This document shows, piece after piece, positions 1 to 7,366 of a DNA stretch of 35,299 bases. The DNA comes from Bacteroidota bacterium (GTDB lineage Bacteria > Bacteroidota > Bacteroidia > Palsa-965). The notes beneath the pieces were generated by a model. That model made no database searches. It had not been told where the DNA came from and saw only the letters and a list, made by a program, of their open reading frames with translations. The stretch's first letter is position 1, and each line of letters begins with the position of its first letter. The stretch is from the NCBI GenBank assembly GCA_013298545.1, contig JAAFIA010000050.1, positions 1-35,299 of the forward strand, read 5' to 3'. Position numbers and translations under genes: made by a program.

Positions 1-285
1 AATTAAGCGCGACATAACAATGATGGTTTGGCGGTTGAGGAAGAGAAAAATACCAAAAGCGAGTGTATAGCCGATTATTTCCAAACACATAATCAACAAT
101 TCGTGGCGTACCACATCGCCGCTCGTACCTAATTTCATGGCATTGACGACATAATCCACGCCATCGCCAACCATTTCTACGGGCTTGAGCGAGAAGTAAG
201 TAGAGATGCTGATAAAAAGTAAACCTGAAAAAAAACGTAAGCGGTATTTCCAGAAAAAACGGTTGAGGTAAGCAAGTGCTTTCAC
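1..285 (-). CDS. ABC exporter (permease-ATPase type), N-terminal fragment
   Basis: Reading the minus strand from a GTG at 285 gives 95 codons with no stop before the window edge, so only the N-terminus is present. The protein starts MKALAYLNRFFWKYRLRF, then has a hydrophobic first membrane helix (about residues 20-36) and a second around residues 66-82. It ends in RQTIIVMSRLI, which matches the start of the intracellular loop of MsbA-like type IV ABC exporters in Bacteroidota. The ATPase domain lies outside the window, so the family call rests on these two helices and the RQTIIVMSR motif. No in-frame ATG lies close upstream. GTG was chosen because MKALAYLNRF resembles the usual start of this family, but the start is uncertain. 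It is divergent from the leucine dehydrogenase gene. Substrate unknown. Confidence 0.7.
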   Translation of the reverse strand, partial: MKALAYLNRFFWKYRLRFFSGLLFISISTYFSLKPVEMVGDGVDYVVNAMKLGTSGDVVRHELLIMCLEIIGYTLAFGIFLFLNRQTIIVMSRLI

Positions 286-324
286 GATTCTTGAGCGGCA
301 ATCGAGGAACGGGAGTGATTGTTT

Positions 325-355
325 TTTGGCTGCTGAATAAAAACAGCTACTTTTG
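325..355 (+). promoter_or_regulatory. Bacteroidota-type promoter for leucine dehydrogenase
   Basis: A TTTG at 325-328 is followed after 19 bases by TACTTTTG at 348-355. This fits the -33 TTTG / -7 TAnnTTTG promoter known for Bacteroidota. Transcription would begin a few bases after 355, giving a leader of about 70 bases before the ATG at 431. This rules out the upstream in-frame start at 353. Confidence 0.7.
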
Positions 356-430
356 CACCGCCGATTCGAAAGAGACGGCACAAATTTAAGCAATTCATCA
401 GGCATAAATCTTCTTAACCGCCAAATAAAT

Positions 431-1528
431 ATGACGGCCAACGAAACAAAAGCCACGACTAACGGCCCATTGAGCCAAATGTCGTTGAACGACCACGAGC
501 AAGTGGTGTTTTGTAACGATAATACAACGGGCTTAAAAGCCATTATCGCCATTCACAACACAACGCTCGGGCCTGCGCTCGGCGGTACACGTATGTGGTC
601 GTATGCTTCGGAAGGCGAAGCGCTGCACGATGTCTTGCGTCTTTCGCGCGGCATGAGTTACAAAGCTGCTGTTGCTGGTCTCAACCTCGGCGGCGGAAAA
701 GCCGTCATCATTGGCGATGCCCGCAAAGAAAAAACAGAAGCCCTCATGCGTCGTTTCGGAAAATTTGTCAATAGCCTTGGTGGAAAATACATTACCGCCG
801 AAGATGTTGGTATTTCTACCCGCGACATGGAACAGGTGTTCATGGAAACCAAACACGTTACCGGAATTCCTGAAGCCCTTGGTGGTAGCGGCGATCCTTC
901 GCCAGTTACTGCTTATGGTGTTTACATGGGCATGAAAGCTTCTGCGAAAGAACGTTGGGGAAATGATAGCCTTGCTGGAAAGAAAATTGTGGTTCAAGGT
1001 GTTGGCCATGTTGGTTCTTACCTCGTCGATCATTTGGTGAAAGAAGAAGCTAAAGTTTGGATCAACGATATATACGAAGATCGTATTCAAGCCATCAAAA
1101 CAAAACATGCTTCTGTTGAAGTTGTTGCTGGCGATGCGCTGTATGATTTAGATATGGATATTTACGCGCCTTGCGCATTGGGTGGAACATTGAACGATGA
1201 ATCGCTCAACCGCCTGAAATGCTCCATTATCTGCGGTGCTGCAAACAACCAATTGGCAAACGAATCGGTTCACGGCGAAATCGTCATGAAAAAAGGATTG
1301 ATCTATGCTCCAGATTATGTTGTGAATGCAGGTGGTTTGATCAATGTTTATTCTGAAGTTGCTGGATTTGGCCGCGATTACGCCAATTTACAAGCTGAAA
1401 ATATCTACAATACAACCTTGCGCATTTTTGAACTGGCGAAGAGTGGAAATATTCCTACTTACCTCGCAGCAAACCGACTTGCCGAAGAACGCATTCAATC
1501 CATTGCACACATTCGCAAATCGCGCTAA
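431..1528 (+). CDS. bcd: Leucine (branched-chain amino acid) dehydrogenase
   Basis: The 365-residue product belongs to the Glu/Leu/Phe/Val dehydrogenase family. These enzymes carry out NAD-dependent oxidative deamination of leucine, valine or isoleucine to the 2-oxo acid in the cytosol. The substrate-binding half has LGGTRMW and the lysine-containing GLNLGGGKAVI, which holds the substrate-binding lysine. The NAD-binding half has GVGHVGSYL, a GxGxxG Rossmann loop, followed by CALGGTLN and GAANNQL. Length matches leucine dehydrogenases (about 364-366). The frame is open back to 353, but the promoter at 325-355 overlaps that region, so ATG 431 (MTANETK) is the start. It is followed at 34 bases by nusB on the same strand. 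Leucine dehydrogenase is preferred over glutamate dehydrogenase because of length and motif spacing. Exact substrate is inferred. Confidence 0.92.
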   Translation: MTANETKATTNGPLSQMSLNDHEQVVFCNDNTTGLKAIIAIHNTTLGPALGGTRMWSYASEGEALHDVLRLSRGMSYKAAVAGLNLGGGKAVIIGDARKEKTEALMRRFGKFVNSLGGKYITAEDVGISTRDMEQVFMETKHVTGIPEALGGSGDPSPVTAYGVYMGMKASAKERWGNDSLAGKKIVVQGVGHVGSYLVDHLVKEEAKVWINDIYEDRIQAIKTKHASVEVVAGDALYDLDMDIYAPCALGGTLNDESLNRLKCSIICGAANNQLANESVHGEIVMKKGLIYAPDYVVNAGGLINVYSEVAGFGRDYANLQAENIYNTTLRIFELAKSGNIPTYLAANRLAEERIQSIAHIRKSR

Positions 1529-1562
1529 TCCGTTTTTGTTTTAACAACACGTTCTTTTTATC

Positions 1563-2513
1563 ATGCTCAACAGAAGGTATCTTCGAATTAAAGCAATGCA
1601 GGCATTATATGCCTTTTTCCAACTCGGCGACGAAGATATGCCACGTGCAGAACGTGAGCTGATGCGTAGCATTGATAAAACGTACGAACTATATTTATTC
1701 ATTCTCTTATTTTTCGATGAACTTGGTCGTCGTGCAGGAACACGCATCGAAGACAACCGCAATAAATTTTTGCCAACCAGCGAAGATTTAGATCCTAACC
1801 TGCGCTTTGTCAATAACCGACTCATCAAACAACTTGCCGCCGACCCACGCCTCAAACGCGAAGCCGAAGTTCGTAAACTCAACTGGCAAAGCGATGCCGA
1901 ACTGGATTTGATTCGCAACGTATGGAATAAAGTTCGGGCTTGGGATGCTTACAAAATATACATGAGTGCTGAAACCGATTCGTTTGTTCAGGATCGCGAG
2001 TTTGTGATCGATCTTTTCCGCAAATACATGGCTGATGACGAAGATTTTGAGTTGTACATCGAAGAACGTAACATGCACTGGCCCGGCGATATGAACATGG
2101 CTGTTGCTCCGGCAATCATCAAAACACTCGAAAGCTTTGGCGAAAATCAATCGCTTGAACTCATGCCGCTTTTCAAAGATGCTGACGACGATAAACGCTT
2201 TGTGGTGGATTTGTTTCGCAAAACAATTGTAAACAACGAAGAAAACGAAAAACGTATTTCTGAAAAAACAACCAATTGGGAAGTAGATCGCATTGCGGCT
2301 ATGGATGTGTTGCTCATGAAAATGGCGCAAACCGAATTGATTCATTTTTCGAGCATTCCCGTAAAAGTTACCCTCAACGAATACATCGAAATTTCTAAAA
2401 CATACAGCACGCCCAAAAGCCGTCAGTTTATCAACGGAATCCTCGACAAAATTGTGATCGACTTTAAAAAAGACGGTACGATGACGAAAACTGGTCGCGG
2501 ACTGATGGAATAA
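1563..2513 (+). CDS. nusB: Transcription antitermination factor NusB, long Bacteroidota form
   Basis: NusB binds boxA RNA with NusE (S10) in rRNA antitermination complexes. The 316-residue product begins with MLNRRYLRIKAMQALYAFFQ, the usual NusB N-terminal helix. The conserved C-terminal part is WEVDRIAAMDVLLMKMAQTE through VTLNEYIEISKTYSTP and ends in FINGILDKI, which is the NusB helical core. Classical NusB is about 140 residues; the extra middle section (about residues 60-215) is typical of Bacteroidota homologues. It lies 34 bases after the leucine dehydrogenase, with no obvious promoter between. The next genes (DUF1573, yajC, ybbR) follow it in many Bacteroidota genomes. Confidence 0.93.
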   Translation: MLNRRYLRIKAMQALYAFFQLGDEDMPRAERELMRSIDKTYELYLFILLFFDELGRRAGTRIEDNRNKFLPTSEDLDPNLRFVNNRLIKQLAADPRLKREAEVRKLNWQSDAELDLIRNVWNKVRAWDAYKIYMSAETDSFVQDREFVIDLFRKYMADDEDFELYIEERNMHWPGDMNMAVAPAIIKTLESFGENQSLELMPLFKDADDDKRFVVDLFRKTIVNNEENEKRISEKTTNWEVDRIAAMDVLLMKMAQTELIHFSSIPVKVTLNEYIEISKTYSTPKSRQFINGILDKIVIDFKKDGTMTKTGRGLME

Positions 2514-2526
2514 TCAGGAATACTGG

Positions 2527-2534
2527 TAATTTTG
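2527..2534 (+). promoter_or_regulatory. Candidate -7 element for the DUF1573-yajC-ybbR operon
   Basis: TAATTTTG matches the TAnnTTTG consensus and sits 23 bases before the DUF1573 start codon. No good TTTG is visible at the expected -33 distance, so this may be weak, or the genes may also be read through from nusB. Confidence 0.4.
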
Positions 2535-2557
2535 TGTTATTCAAACTCTAACAAACG

Positions 2558-3016
2558 ATGAAAACGATTTCTGTTTTACTAATCGCACTTAGCATTTCGC
2601 TTGGACTGACCAACTGCCGTCCCAAACAACAACAACCGATCAGTACCGATATGGTTGATATTGGTGGAAAGAAACCTCCGGTAATGACCTTCACCGAAGG
2701 GCTTCATGATTTTGGAAAAATTACGCAAGGAGAACATGTAAAATATGCTTTCAAATTTAAAAATACGGGCGGCGAGAATTTGGTCATCACAAACGCACAC
2801 GGTAGCTGCGGCTGCACCATTCCCAAATACCCAACACAACCCATTGCTCCTGGCGACGAAGGCATCATTGACGTGGAGTTTAACAGCGAAGGCAAAAGCG
2901 GTCCACAAGACAAACAAGTTACGCTTACAACCAATTGCGAACCCAATACACAAACCATTAGCATCAAGGCAGAAGTTCTTGTTCCCAAAACCGATGCCGC
3001 TTCCGATTCTCATTAA
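2558..3016 (+). CDS. DUF1573 lipoprotein
   Basis: The product has 152 residues. The N-terminus MKTISVLLIALSISLGLTNC is a signal sequence with a cysteine at residue 20, so an exported lipoprotein is likely. The rest is one DUF1573 immunoglobulin-like domain with the family hallmarks HDFGKITQGE, FKFKNTG and GSCGCTIPKYP, then APGDEG and VEFNSEGKSG. DUF1573 proteins are abundant in Bacteroidota and usually exported, but their molecular function is not established. The gene sits between nusB and yajC, an arrangement common in this phylum. It probably shares a transcript with yajC (22-base gap) and ybbR (12-base gap). Confidence 0.88.
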   Translation: MKTISVLLIALSISLGLTNCRPKQQQPISTDMVDIGGKKPPVMTFTEGLHDFGKITQGEHVKYAFKFKNTGGENLVITNAHGSCGCTIPKYPTQPIAPGDEGIIDVEFNSEGKSGPQDKQVTLTTNCEPNTQTISIKAEVLVPKTDAASDSH

Positions 3017-3038
3017 TTCTAATTTCTAAACCAAACAC

Positions 3039-3383
3039 ATGGATTTCAATTCAATTCTTCTTCAAGCCCCAGCAGCTGGCGGTGGCAATAGTATGATGTC
3101 AACGATCTTAATGGTCGTGATGATGGTCGGTGTATTTTATTTTCTGATGTATCGCCCGCAACAGAAGAAACAAAAAGAGCAAGCCAATTTTTTAAATGAA
3201 ATTAAAAAAGGCGATAAAATTGTAACGATTGGTGGTATTGTTGCCAAAGTTCTTGAAGTGCGCGAAAAAACGTATATCATCGAAACAGAAGGTGGCAAAT
3301 TGCAAATTTTGCGTTCAGCTATCTCACTCGAAAATTCACGCACGCTGAAAGCAGAATCTGAAAACGATTCTTCTAAAGCATAA
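3039..3383 (+). CDS. yajC: Preprotein translocase accessory subunit YajC
   Basis: YajC is a small inner-membrane protein that joins SecDF and SecYEG in protein export. The 114-residue product has one membrane segment at about residues 20-39, followed by the family signature MYRPQQKKQKEQ, then FLNEIKKGDKIVTIGGIVAKV and a short cytoplasmic beta domain. The C-terminus is acidic and serine-rich. Length matches the family (about 85-115). It is co-oriented and closely spaced with the DUF1573 gene and the YbbR-like gene. Confidence 0.95.
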   Translation: MDFNSILLQAPAAGGGNSMMSTILMVVMMVGVFYFLMYRPQQKKQKEQANFLNEIKKGDKIVTIGGIVAKVLEVREKTYIIETEGGKLQILRSAISLENSRTLKAESENDSSKA

Positions 3384-3395
3384 GCCTGAAGCAGC

Positions 3396-4382
3396 ATGAC
3401 TGCAACAGTAAAAAATAAACGCGGCGGTTCGGAAACAAGTTTCATTGTTCCGAACCGCCGCGTTTCTACATTTCTCGTTTGCCTTGCTATTGCCACACTC
3501 TTCTGGTTTCTCAACATGCTTACCAAATCGTACACCACCACCATGCGTGTACCCGTGATGTACGAGCATGCGCCCGGCGACAGATTAATTGCTGTTGAAT
3601 TGCCCGACTCTGCTGATGCTGATATTCGCGCTTCTGGATTTACGTTACTGGCGTGTAAACTTTGGCGCAAACCCGGAACCATTACACTCGATTTACGCGA
3701 AGCACGCATCATCAACGGTACCGCCGATTATGCACTTGCCGTAAACCGCCAAAACGAACAATCGACGAAACAACTTGGGCACGGATTGCGCCTGTTGCGT
3801 TTACGTCCAGATACCATCATCCTCACGTATTCGGGCAAAGTATCCAAACGCGTTCCTGTACGCCCCAAAATTTTAGTCAACTGCGCCCCTGCCTTCCGCC
3901 TTGGCGATAGCATTCGCACCAATCCTGCTTGGATTACCATTACAGGCGCAGAAGCCATTGTACAGAAGATTGATTTTGTCGAAACCGAATCGCGTACCTA
4001 TACCGATCTCGATCACGACATCAACGAAAATTTAGCAATTGTCCGTAGTGGCGAACTTGAACAAGTTGATCTTTCTTCTTCAACAGTTCAGCTATCCATT
4101 CCTGTTGGTCGTTATACCGAAGGAAAAATGAGTGTTCCGGTCGAATTAGAAAATGTTCCATCCAATGTGGTCTTACGCACCTTCCCCGATAAAGTTGATG
4201 TCCTTTTTCAGATTCCGGTAGAATCGTTCTCCAGTATTCGTCCTGAAATGTTTCGCGTTGTGATTGACTACAATCAACTGGGAACAGAAACAACTGCTCG
4301 TCTCGAATTGAAACGACAGCCCTTGCAGGTAAGAAATATCAGAATCGTTCCCGAGCGCGTTGAATTTATCATCCGCAAATAA
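3396..4382 (+). CDS. YbbR/CdaR-like membrane-anchored protein
   Basis: The 328-residue product has a short N-terminal cytoplasmic stretch, one membrane helix at about residues 25-41 (FLVCLAIATLFWFLNML) and a large exported part. Repeated beta-rich segments such as VPVRPKI, ITGAEAIVQKIDFVET and MSVPVELENVP follow the YbbR repeat pattern. In Firmicutes, YbbR proteins (CdaR) regulate the diadenylate cyclase CdaA; no cyclase gene is in this window, so that role is not shown here. The gene begins 12 bases after yajC. The start ATG 3396 is chosen because the next methionine would remove the membrane helix. A perfect 18-bp inverted repeat lies in codons 8-24 (described separately). coaE, which often follows in Bacteroidota, is absent; pepT converges instead. 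Confidence 0.8.
   Translation: MTATVKNKRGGSETSFIVPNRRVSTFLVCLAIATLFWFLNMLTKSYTTTMRVPVMYEHAPGDRLIAVELPDSADADIRASGFTLLACKLWRKPGTITLDLREARIINGTADYALAVNRQNEQSTKQLGHGLRLLRLRPDTIILTYSGKVSKRVPVRPKILVNCAPAFRLGDSIRTNPAWITITGAEAIVQKIDFVETESRTYTDLDHDINENLAIVRSGELEQVDLSSSTVQLSIPVGRYTEGKMSVPVELENVPSNVVLRTFPDKVDVLFQIPVESFSSIRPEMFRVVIDYNQLGTETTARLELKRQPLQVRNIRIVPERVEFIIRK
3417..3465 (+). repeat. 18-bp perfect inverted repeat inside the ybbR coding start
   Basis: The left arm at 3417-3434 (AAACGCGGCGGTTCGGAA) and the right arm at 3448-3465 are exact reverse complements, separated by a 13-base loop. In RNA this would be a very stable GC-rich hairpin beginning 22 bases after the ybbR start codon. There is no following run of T, so it does not look like a standard intrinsic terminator. 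Confidence 0.9.
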
Positions 4383-4436
4383 GTTGCGATGATACATTTC
4401 CGATCACGTTAAATCGGAGAACCAATCACAAAAAAT

Positions 4437-5681
4437 CTACGCCGTTTTTTCCTCCCAAATCTGGACGAGGTGAACAATCGTTTGCACGGCTTTCTCCATA
4501 TCCTGAACAGAAACCCATTCGTGGCGCGAATGAAAAGCATGTTCGCCCGCATAGATATTTGGACAAGGCAAGCCCATAAACGACAATCGCGATCCGTCAG
4601 TACCACCGCGAATACTTGAACGCACAGGCGTAACATCTGTACGGCGAATGGCTTCCAAAGCATATTCTACAACCTGCGGATGTTGTGCCAATACATTTTT
4701 CATGTTGCGGTATTGTTCACGTACTTCCAAAGTATAGCTTGAATTTGGAAATCCAAGCATGACTTTTTTGGCCAGATCATCAAGCAGCACAGCTTTTTCT
4801 TTCAAGCCTTGATCGTTAAAATCGCGGATGATGAAATTGATTGCAGCTTGTTCCAATGTTCCAGCAACAGAAGTTGGGTGAACAAATCCTTCCATGCCTT
4901 CTGTACTTTCTGGCGAACAGGTTGTTGTAGGAAGTTGTGCTAAAATATGTCCGGCAATTTTCAAGGCATTTTCCATTTTACCTTTTGCAAAACCGGGATG
5001 CGTGCTAACACCATGAATGGTGAGCGTAGCACCATCAGCCGAAAATGTTTCATCTTCGATATGCCCCAAGGTTTCGCCATCCATGGTGTAACCAAAATCA
5101 GCACCTAATTTTTGCATATCGACTTTGTCCACACCACGCCCAATTTCTTCGTCGGGAGTAAAAAGGATGCGAATTTTTCCGTGTTTAATTTCAGGATGTT
5201 GCATCAAGTAATGCGCTGCATCCATAATTTCAGCAACACCCGCTTTATTGTCGGCACCAAGTAAGGTTGTGCCATCAGCGGTAACAATATCGTTACCCAT
5301 TTGATCGAGCAAAGCAGGATGATCTTTGGTGCGAATGACTTGCGTAGCATCGGCGGGCAAAACCAAATCTGTTCCTTGGTAATTCTTATGTACCATTGGT
5401 TTTACGTTTTTCCCGCTACAATCGGGCGAAGTATCCATGTGCGAGCAAAAGCAAATAACCGGAATGGCTTTATCACTTGTTGCCGGAATTGTGGCATATA
5501 CATACCCATGCGCGTCGAGGTGCGCGTCGGAAATACCCATCGCCAATAATTCCTCTACCAACACACGTCCTAAATCTTTTTGTTTTTCAGTCGAAGGACA
5601 GGTTGGCGAATTGGGATCAGATTGTGTATCAATTTGGACATAGCGCAAAAATCGCTCGGTAACGGTATGGTTGATGTTCAT
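4437..5681 (-). CDS. pepT: Peptidase T (tripeptide aminopeptidase)
   Basis: Peptidase T is a cytosolic dizinc M20 peptidase that removes the N-terminal residue from tripeptides. The 414-residue length matches the family. Metal and catalytic motifs are visible: HMDTSPD (residues 81-87), GADNKAG (142-148, bridging aspartate), TPDEEIGRG (175-183, catalytic and metal glutamates) and near the end EHAFHSRHEW with the last metal histidine. The lid-domain motif STHPGFAKGKMENA is also present. A TATCTTTA on the minus strand at 5715-5708 could be its -7 promoter element, about 26 bases ahead of ATG 5681. The gene converges with ybbR. Confidence 0.95.
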   Translation of the reverse strand: MNINHTVTERFLRYVQIDTQSDPNSPTCPSTEKQKDLGRVLVEELLAMGISDAHLDAHGYVYATIPATSDKAIPVICFCSHMDTSPDCSGKNVKPMVHKNYQGTDLVLPADATQVIRTKDHPALLDQMGNDIVTADGTTLLGADNKAGVAEIMDAAHYLMQHPEIKHGKIRILFTPDEEIGRGVDKVDMQKLGADFGYTMDGETLGHIEDETFSADGATLTIHGVSTHPGFAKGKMENALKIAGHILAQLPTTTCSPESTEGMEGFVHPTSVAGTLEQAAINFIIRDFNDQGLKEKAVLLDDLAKKVMLGFPNSSYTLEVREQYRNMKNVLAQHPQVVEYALEAIRRTDVTPVRSSIRGGTDGSRLSFMGLPCPNIYAGEHAFHSRHEWVSVQDMEKAVQTIVHLVQIWEEKTA

Positions 5682-5729
5682 GGTAAATCGTTTTTTGAAA
5701 AGTGGTGTAAAGATAATTTGCGTGCGCCA

Positions 5730-5992
5730 AAGAAGCTGTCTAAATTTTATAATTTCAGATGATTTTTAATTTCTTGATGTCATCTACTCTTTAAAAGCAA
5801 GCTATTCAACCGCAAAGGCCGCAGAGGTTTACGCAAAGAACGCAAAGTTTTTTATTGTTATTTTTTAACTGCTGCAAAGGCCGCTAAGTTTTCAATTTAT
5901 GGGCTTTGTGGGCTTTGCGTCTTCTTTGCGCTCTTTGCGGTTTTTAAAACACCTCTAGTTATAAAGATGCGTGAACTAAGAAGCTGTCTAAA
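5730..5992. repeat. 15-bp direct repeat flanking a 233-base intergenic segment
   Basis: AAGAAGCTGTCTAAA occurs exactly at 5730-5744 and again at 5978-5992. The two copies frame almost the whole pepT-rdgB intergenic region; the right copy ends one base from the rdgB stop codon. The enclosed DNA is non-coding and contains a degenerate palindrome (next entry). The arrangement could be a remnant or non-autonomous mobile element, or a duplication. No transposase is present. Confidence 0.7.
5808..5943. repeat. Degenerate palindrome of CGCAAAG / CTTTGCG motifs
   Basis: The left side (5808-5847) has AACCGCAAAG, then ACGCAAAGAACGCAAAG. The right side (about 5903-5943) has CTTTGCGTCTTCTTTGCG and CTTTGCGGTT in the complementary order. 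The outer ten bases pair exactly (5808-5817 with 5933-5942). A third CTGCAAAGGCCGC copy sits in the middle. Together these could fold into a long imperfect stem. No gene is seen in 5682-5993. Confidence 0.65.
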
Positions 5993-5993
5993 A

Positions 5994-6575
5994 TCAGTTT
6001 TTTTGTTTTAAAAAGTCGATCAGTTTAGCGAGGGCACGTGCGCGATGGCTTACGCTATTTTTTTCGTCGGCTGACATTTCAGCAAAACTACGATCAAATC
6101 CATCGGGCATAAAAATCGGGTCGTAACCAAATCCGCCAAGGCCGCGTTTTTCGTGAAGAATTGTGCCGCTCACACTTCCTTCAAAAAGCAATTCTTGCGA
6201 TTCGTCCACCCAAGCAATAACGGTACGAAATTGTGCGCGACGATCTGTTTGTGTTCCGAGTTCGGTCAACACTTTTTGCATGTTTTGATCGGCGTTTCGT
6301 TCTTTGCCAGCATACATCGCGGAATAAACGCCCGGCGCACCAGCAAGCTCCAAAATTTCTAATCCCGTATCGTCGGCGAAACATGATTTTCCTGTTTGCT
6401 GAAAAACAAAGCGCGCTTTCTGAAGTGCATTTTCATCGAGTGTTGTACCAGTCTCGGCGAGTTCATCCACAATACCATTTTCGAGTAATCCTTCGAGCGT
6501 GAATTGTGGCGGCAAGAGGCTCGCAATTTCTTTTATTTTGTTTGCGTTTTGGCTCGCAAAAATGAGTTTGTGCAT
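5994..6575 (-). CDS. rdgB: RdgB/HAM1 dITP/XTP pyrophosphatase
   Basis: This enzyme hydrolyses non-canonical purine triphosphates (XTP, dITP, ITP) to the monophosphate and pyrophosphate, cleaning the nucleotide pool. The 193-residue length is typical. The family motifs are present in order: SQNANKIKEI near the N-terminus (nucleotide triphosphate binding), FADDTGLEI, GAPGVYSAMYAG, GGFGYDPIF and SHRARAL at the C-terminus. The start at 6575 (MHKLIFASQN) is the natural one, as the first beta strand begins at once. It is divergent from the leader of the cytochrome gene and upstream of pepT on the same strand, but the 312-base repeat-bearing gap makes co-transcription doubtful. Confidence 0.95.
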   Translation of the reverse strand: MHKLIFASQNANKIKEIASLLPPQFTLEGLLENGIVDELAETGTTLDENALQKARFVFQQTGKSCFADDTGLEILELAGAPGVYSAMYAGKERNADQNMQKVLTELGTQTDRRAQFRTVIAWVDESQELLFEGSVSGTILHEKRGLGGFGYDPIFMPDGFDRSFAEMSADEKNSVSHRARALAKLIDFLKQKN

Positions 6576-6664
6576 GGCATGAAGGTAAGAAAATAGAAAA
6601 GTGAAAAGTAGGTTCTTTAGATAAAATAAATAGCGTTAAAAAAGAGTTGATTTACAAAACTTCT

Positions 6665-6831
6665 TACCTTTGTAAAGCACATCGGTAATATGTGTTTTTA
6701 TGAAACCTGTCCGCTTACAGCATCATGGTTTTCGACCTCAAAATAACGGCACTGATCCGCATCATCCGTTGATTTTTTCTTCTGAAACATTTATTCATCC
6801 TGCTCTTCGAACGAATGGCAGGATTTTTTTT
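6665..6831 (+). ncRNA. Candidate small RNA or attenuator leader upstream of the cytochrome c gene
   Basis: TACCTTTG at 6665-6672 matches the Bacteroidota -7 element (a TTG 15 bases upstream is a weak -33 match). About 155 bases later there is an intrinsic terminator. Between them are several short hairpins: CACAT/ATGTG (6679-6698 area), CTGT/ACAG, and AACGG paired with CCGTT around 6744-6770. The region is open in the cytochrome frame, but the translated 50 residues have no recognisable motif, and the lipoprotein signal starts only at 6850. I infer a structured transcript, either a separate small RNA or a terminating leader. No known RNA family was recognised. Confidence 0.4.
6797..6831 (+). 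terminator. Intrinsic terminator ahead of the cytochrome c gene
   Basis: ATCCTGC (6797-6803) pairs with GCAGGAT (6818-6824), followed by an unbroken T run to 6831. It lies only 18 bases before the start codon at 6850, an unusual place for a terminator unless it ends a small RNA or acts as an attenuator. Confidence 0.6.
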
Positions 6832-6849
6832 ATTCAAAAAAAACACATC

Positions 6850-7314
6850 ATGAAAAACGTATTGCTTCTAGGCATGCTGCTGTTGTTTAGCGGATGCCTC
6901 AAAAACCAATGGGAAGAACGTCTTGAAAACGGCGATGTTGATTTTGATTCCCAAACAGAAACGACACCAACAAATACTAGCGGATCGCCTGTTAGTAAAA
7001 GCACTTACACACCAGCAGTTGTTGATGGCAAAACGATAGATGGTAAAGCTTTGTTTAAAGTAAATTGTACTTCTTGCCATAGCGCATCAACTAAAAGGAC
7101 AACGGGACCAGGACTGCAAGGTGTTTTGAGTCGCATTCCTGGAGGAGATTGGAAATACAACTGGGTGCGTAATTCAACCAAACTGATCGAATCTGGCGAT
7201 GCATACGCCAATAAAATTTTCAATGATTACAACAAAAGTATCATGACGCCATTTCCGGCTTTATCCAATGCTGAAATAGATGAAATATTGCGTTATGCCG
7301 ATGGTGGGCAATGA
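6850..7314 (+). CDS. Cytochrome c lipoprotein, single haem
   Basis: The 154-residue product begins MKNVLLLGMLLLFSGC, a lipoprotein signal with cysteine 16 as the likely lipid-modified residue. A threonine/serine-rich linker follows, then a small class I cytochrome c domain. The haem-binding CTSCH is at residues 73-77 (VNCTSCHSAS), and the likely axial methionine is in SIMTPFPALS (Met132). The final helix, AEIDEILRYADGG, is typical of such domains. It should be a membrane-anchored electron carrier outside the cytoplasm; the partner is unknown. An in-frame ATG at 6700 would bury the signal peptide and spans the terminator, so ATG 6850 is chosen. Confidence 0.85.
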   Translation: MKNVLLLGMLLLFSGCLKNQWEERLENGDVDFDSQTETTPTNTSGSPVSKSTYTPAVVDGKTIDGKALFKVNCTSCHSASTKRTTGPGLQGVLSRIPGGDWKYNWVRNSTKLIESGDAYANKIFNDYNKSIMTPFPALSNAEIDEILRYADGGQ

Positions 7315-7366
7315 TTTATTCTTCGGATATTGCAGTACAATTTGAACGACTCAGAACATCTTTTTT

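Noticed and set aside
3417-3465. The ybbR hairpin as a normal transcription terminator of yajC
   Set aside because: No T run follows and it lies in a coding sequence that continues with a membrane helix and intact frame.
5994-6575. Possible pseudogene at rdgB because of the adjacent repeat
   Set aside because: All conserved motifs and the normal 193-residue length are present; the repeat begins just after the stop.
6700-6849. Extension of the cytochrome gene to ATG 6700
   Set aside because: It would place a non-signal stretch in front of a clear lipoprotein signal, and the region contains hairpins and a terminator with a T run.
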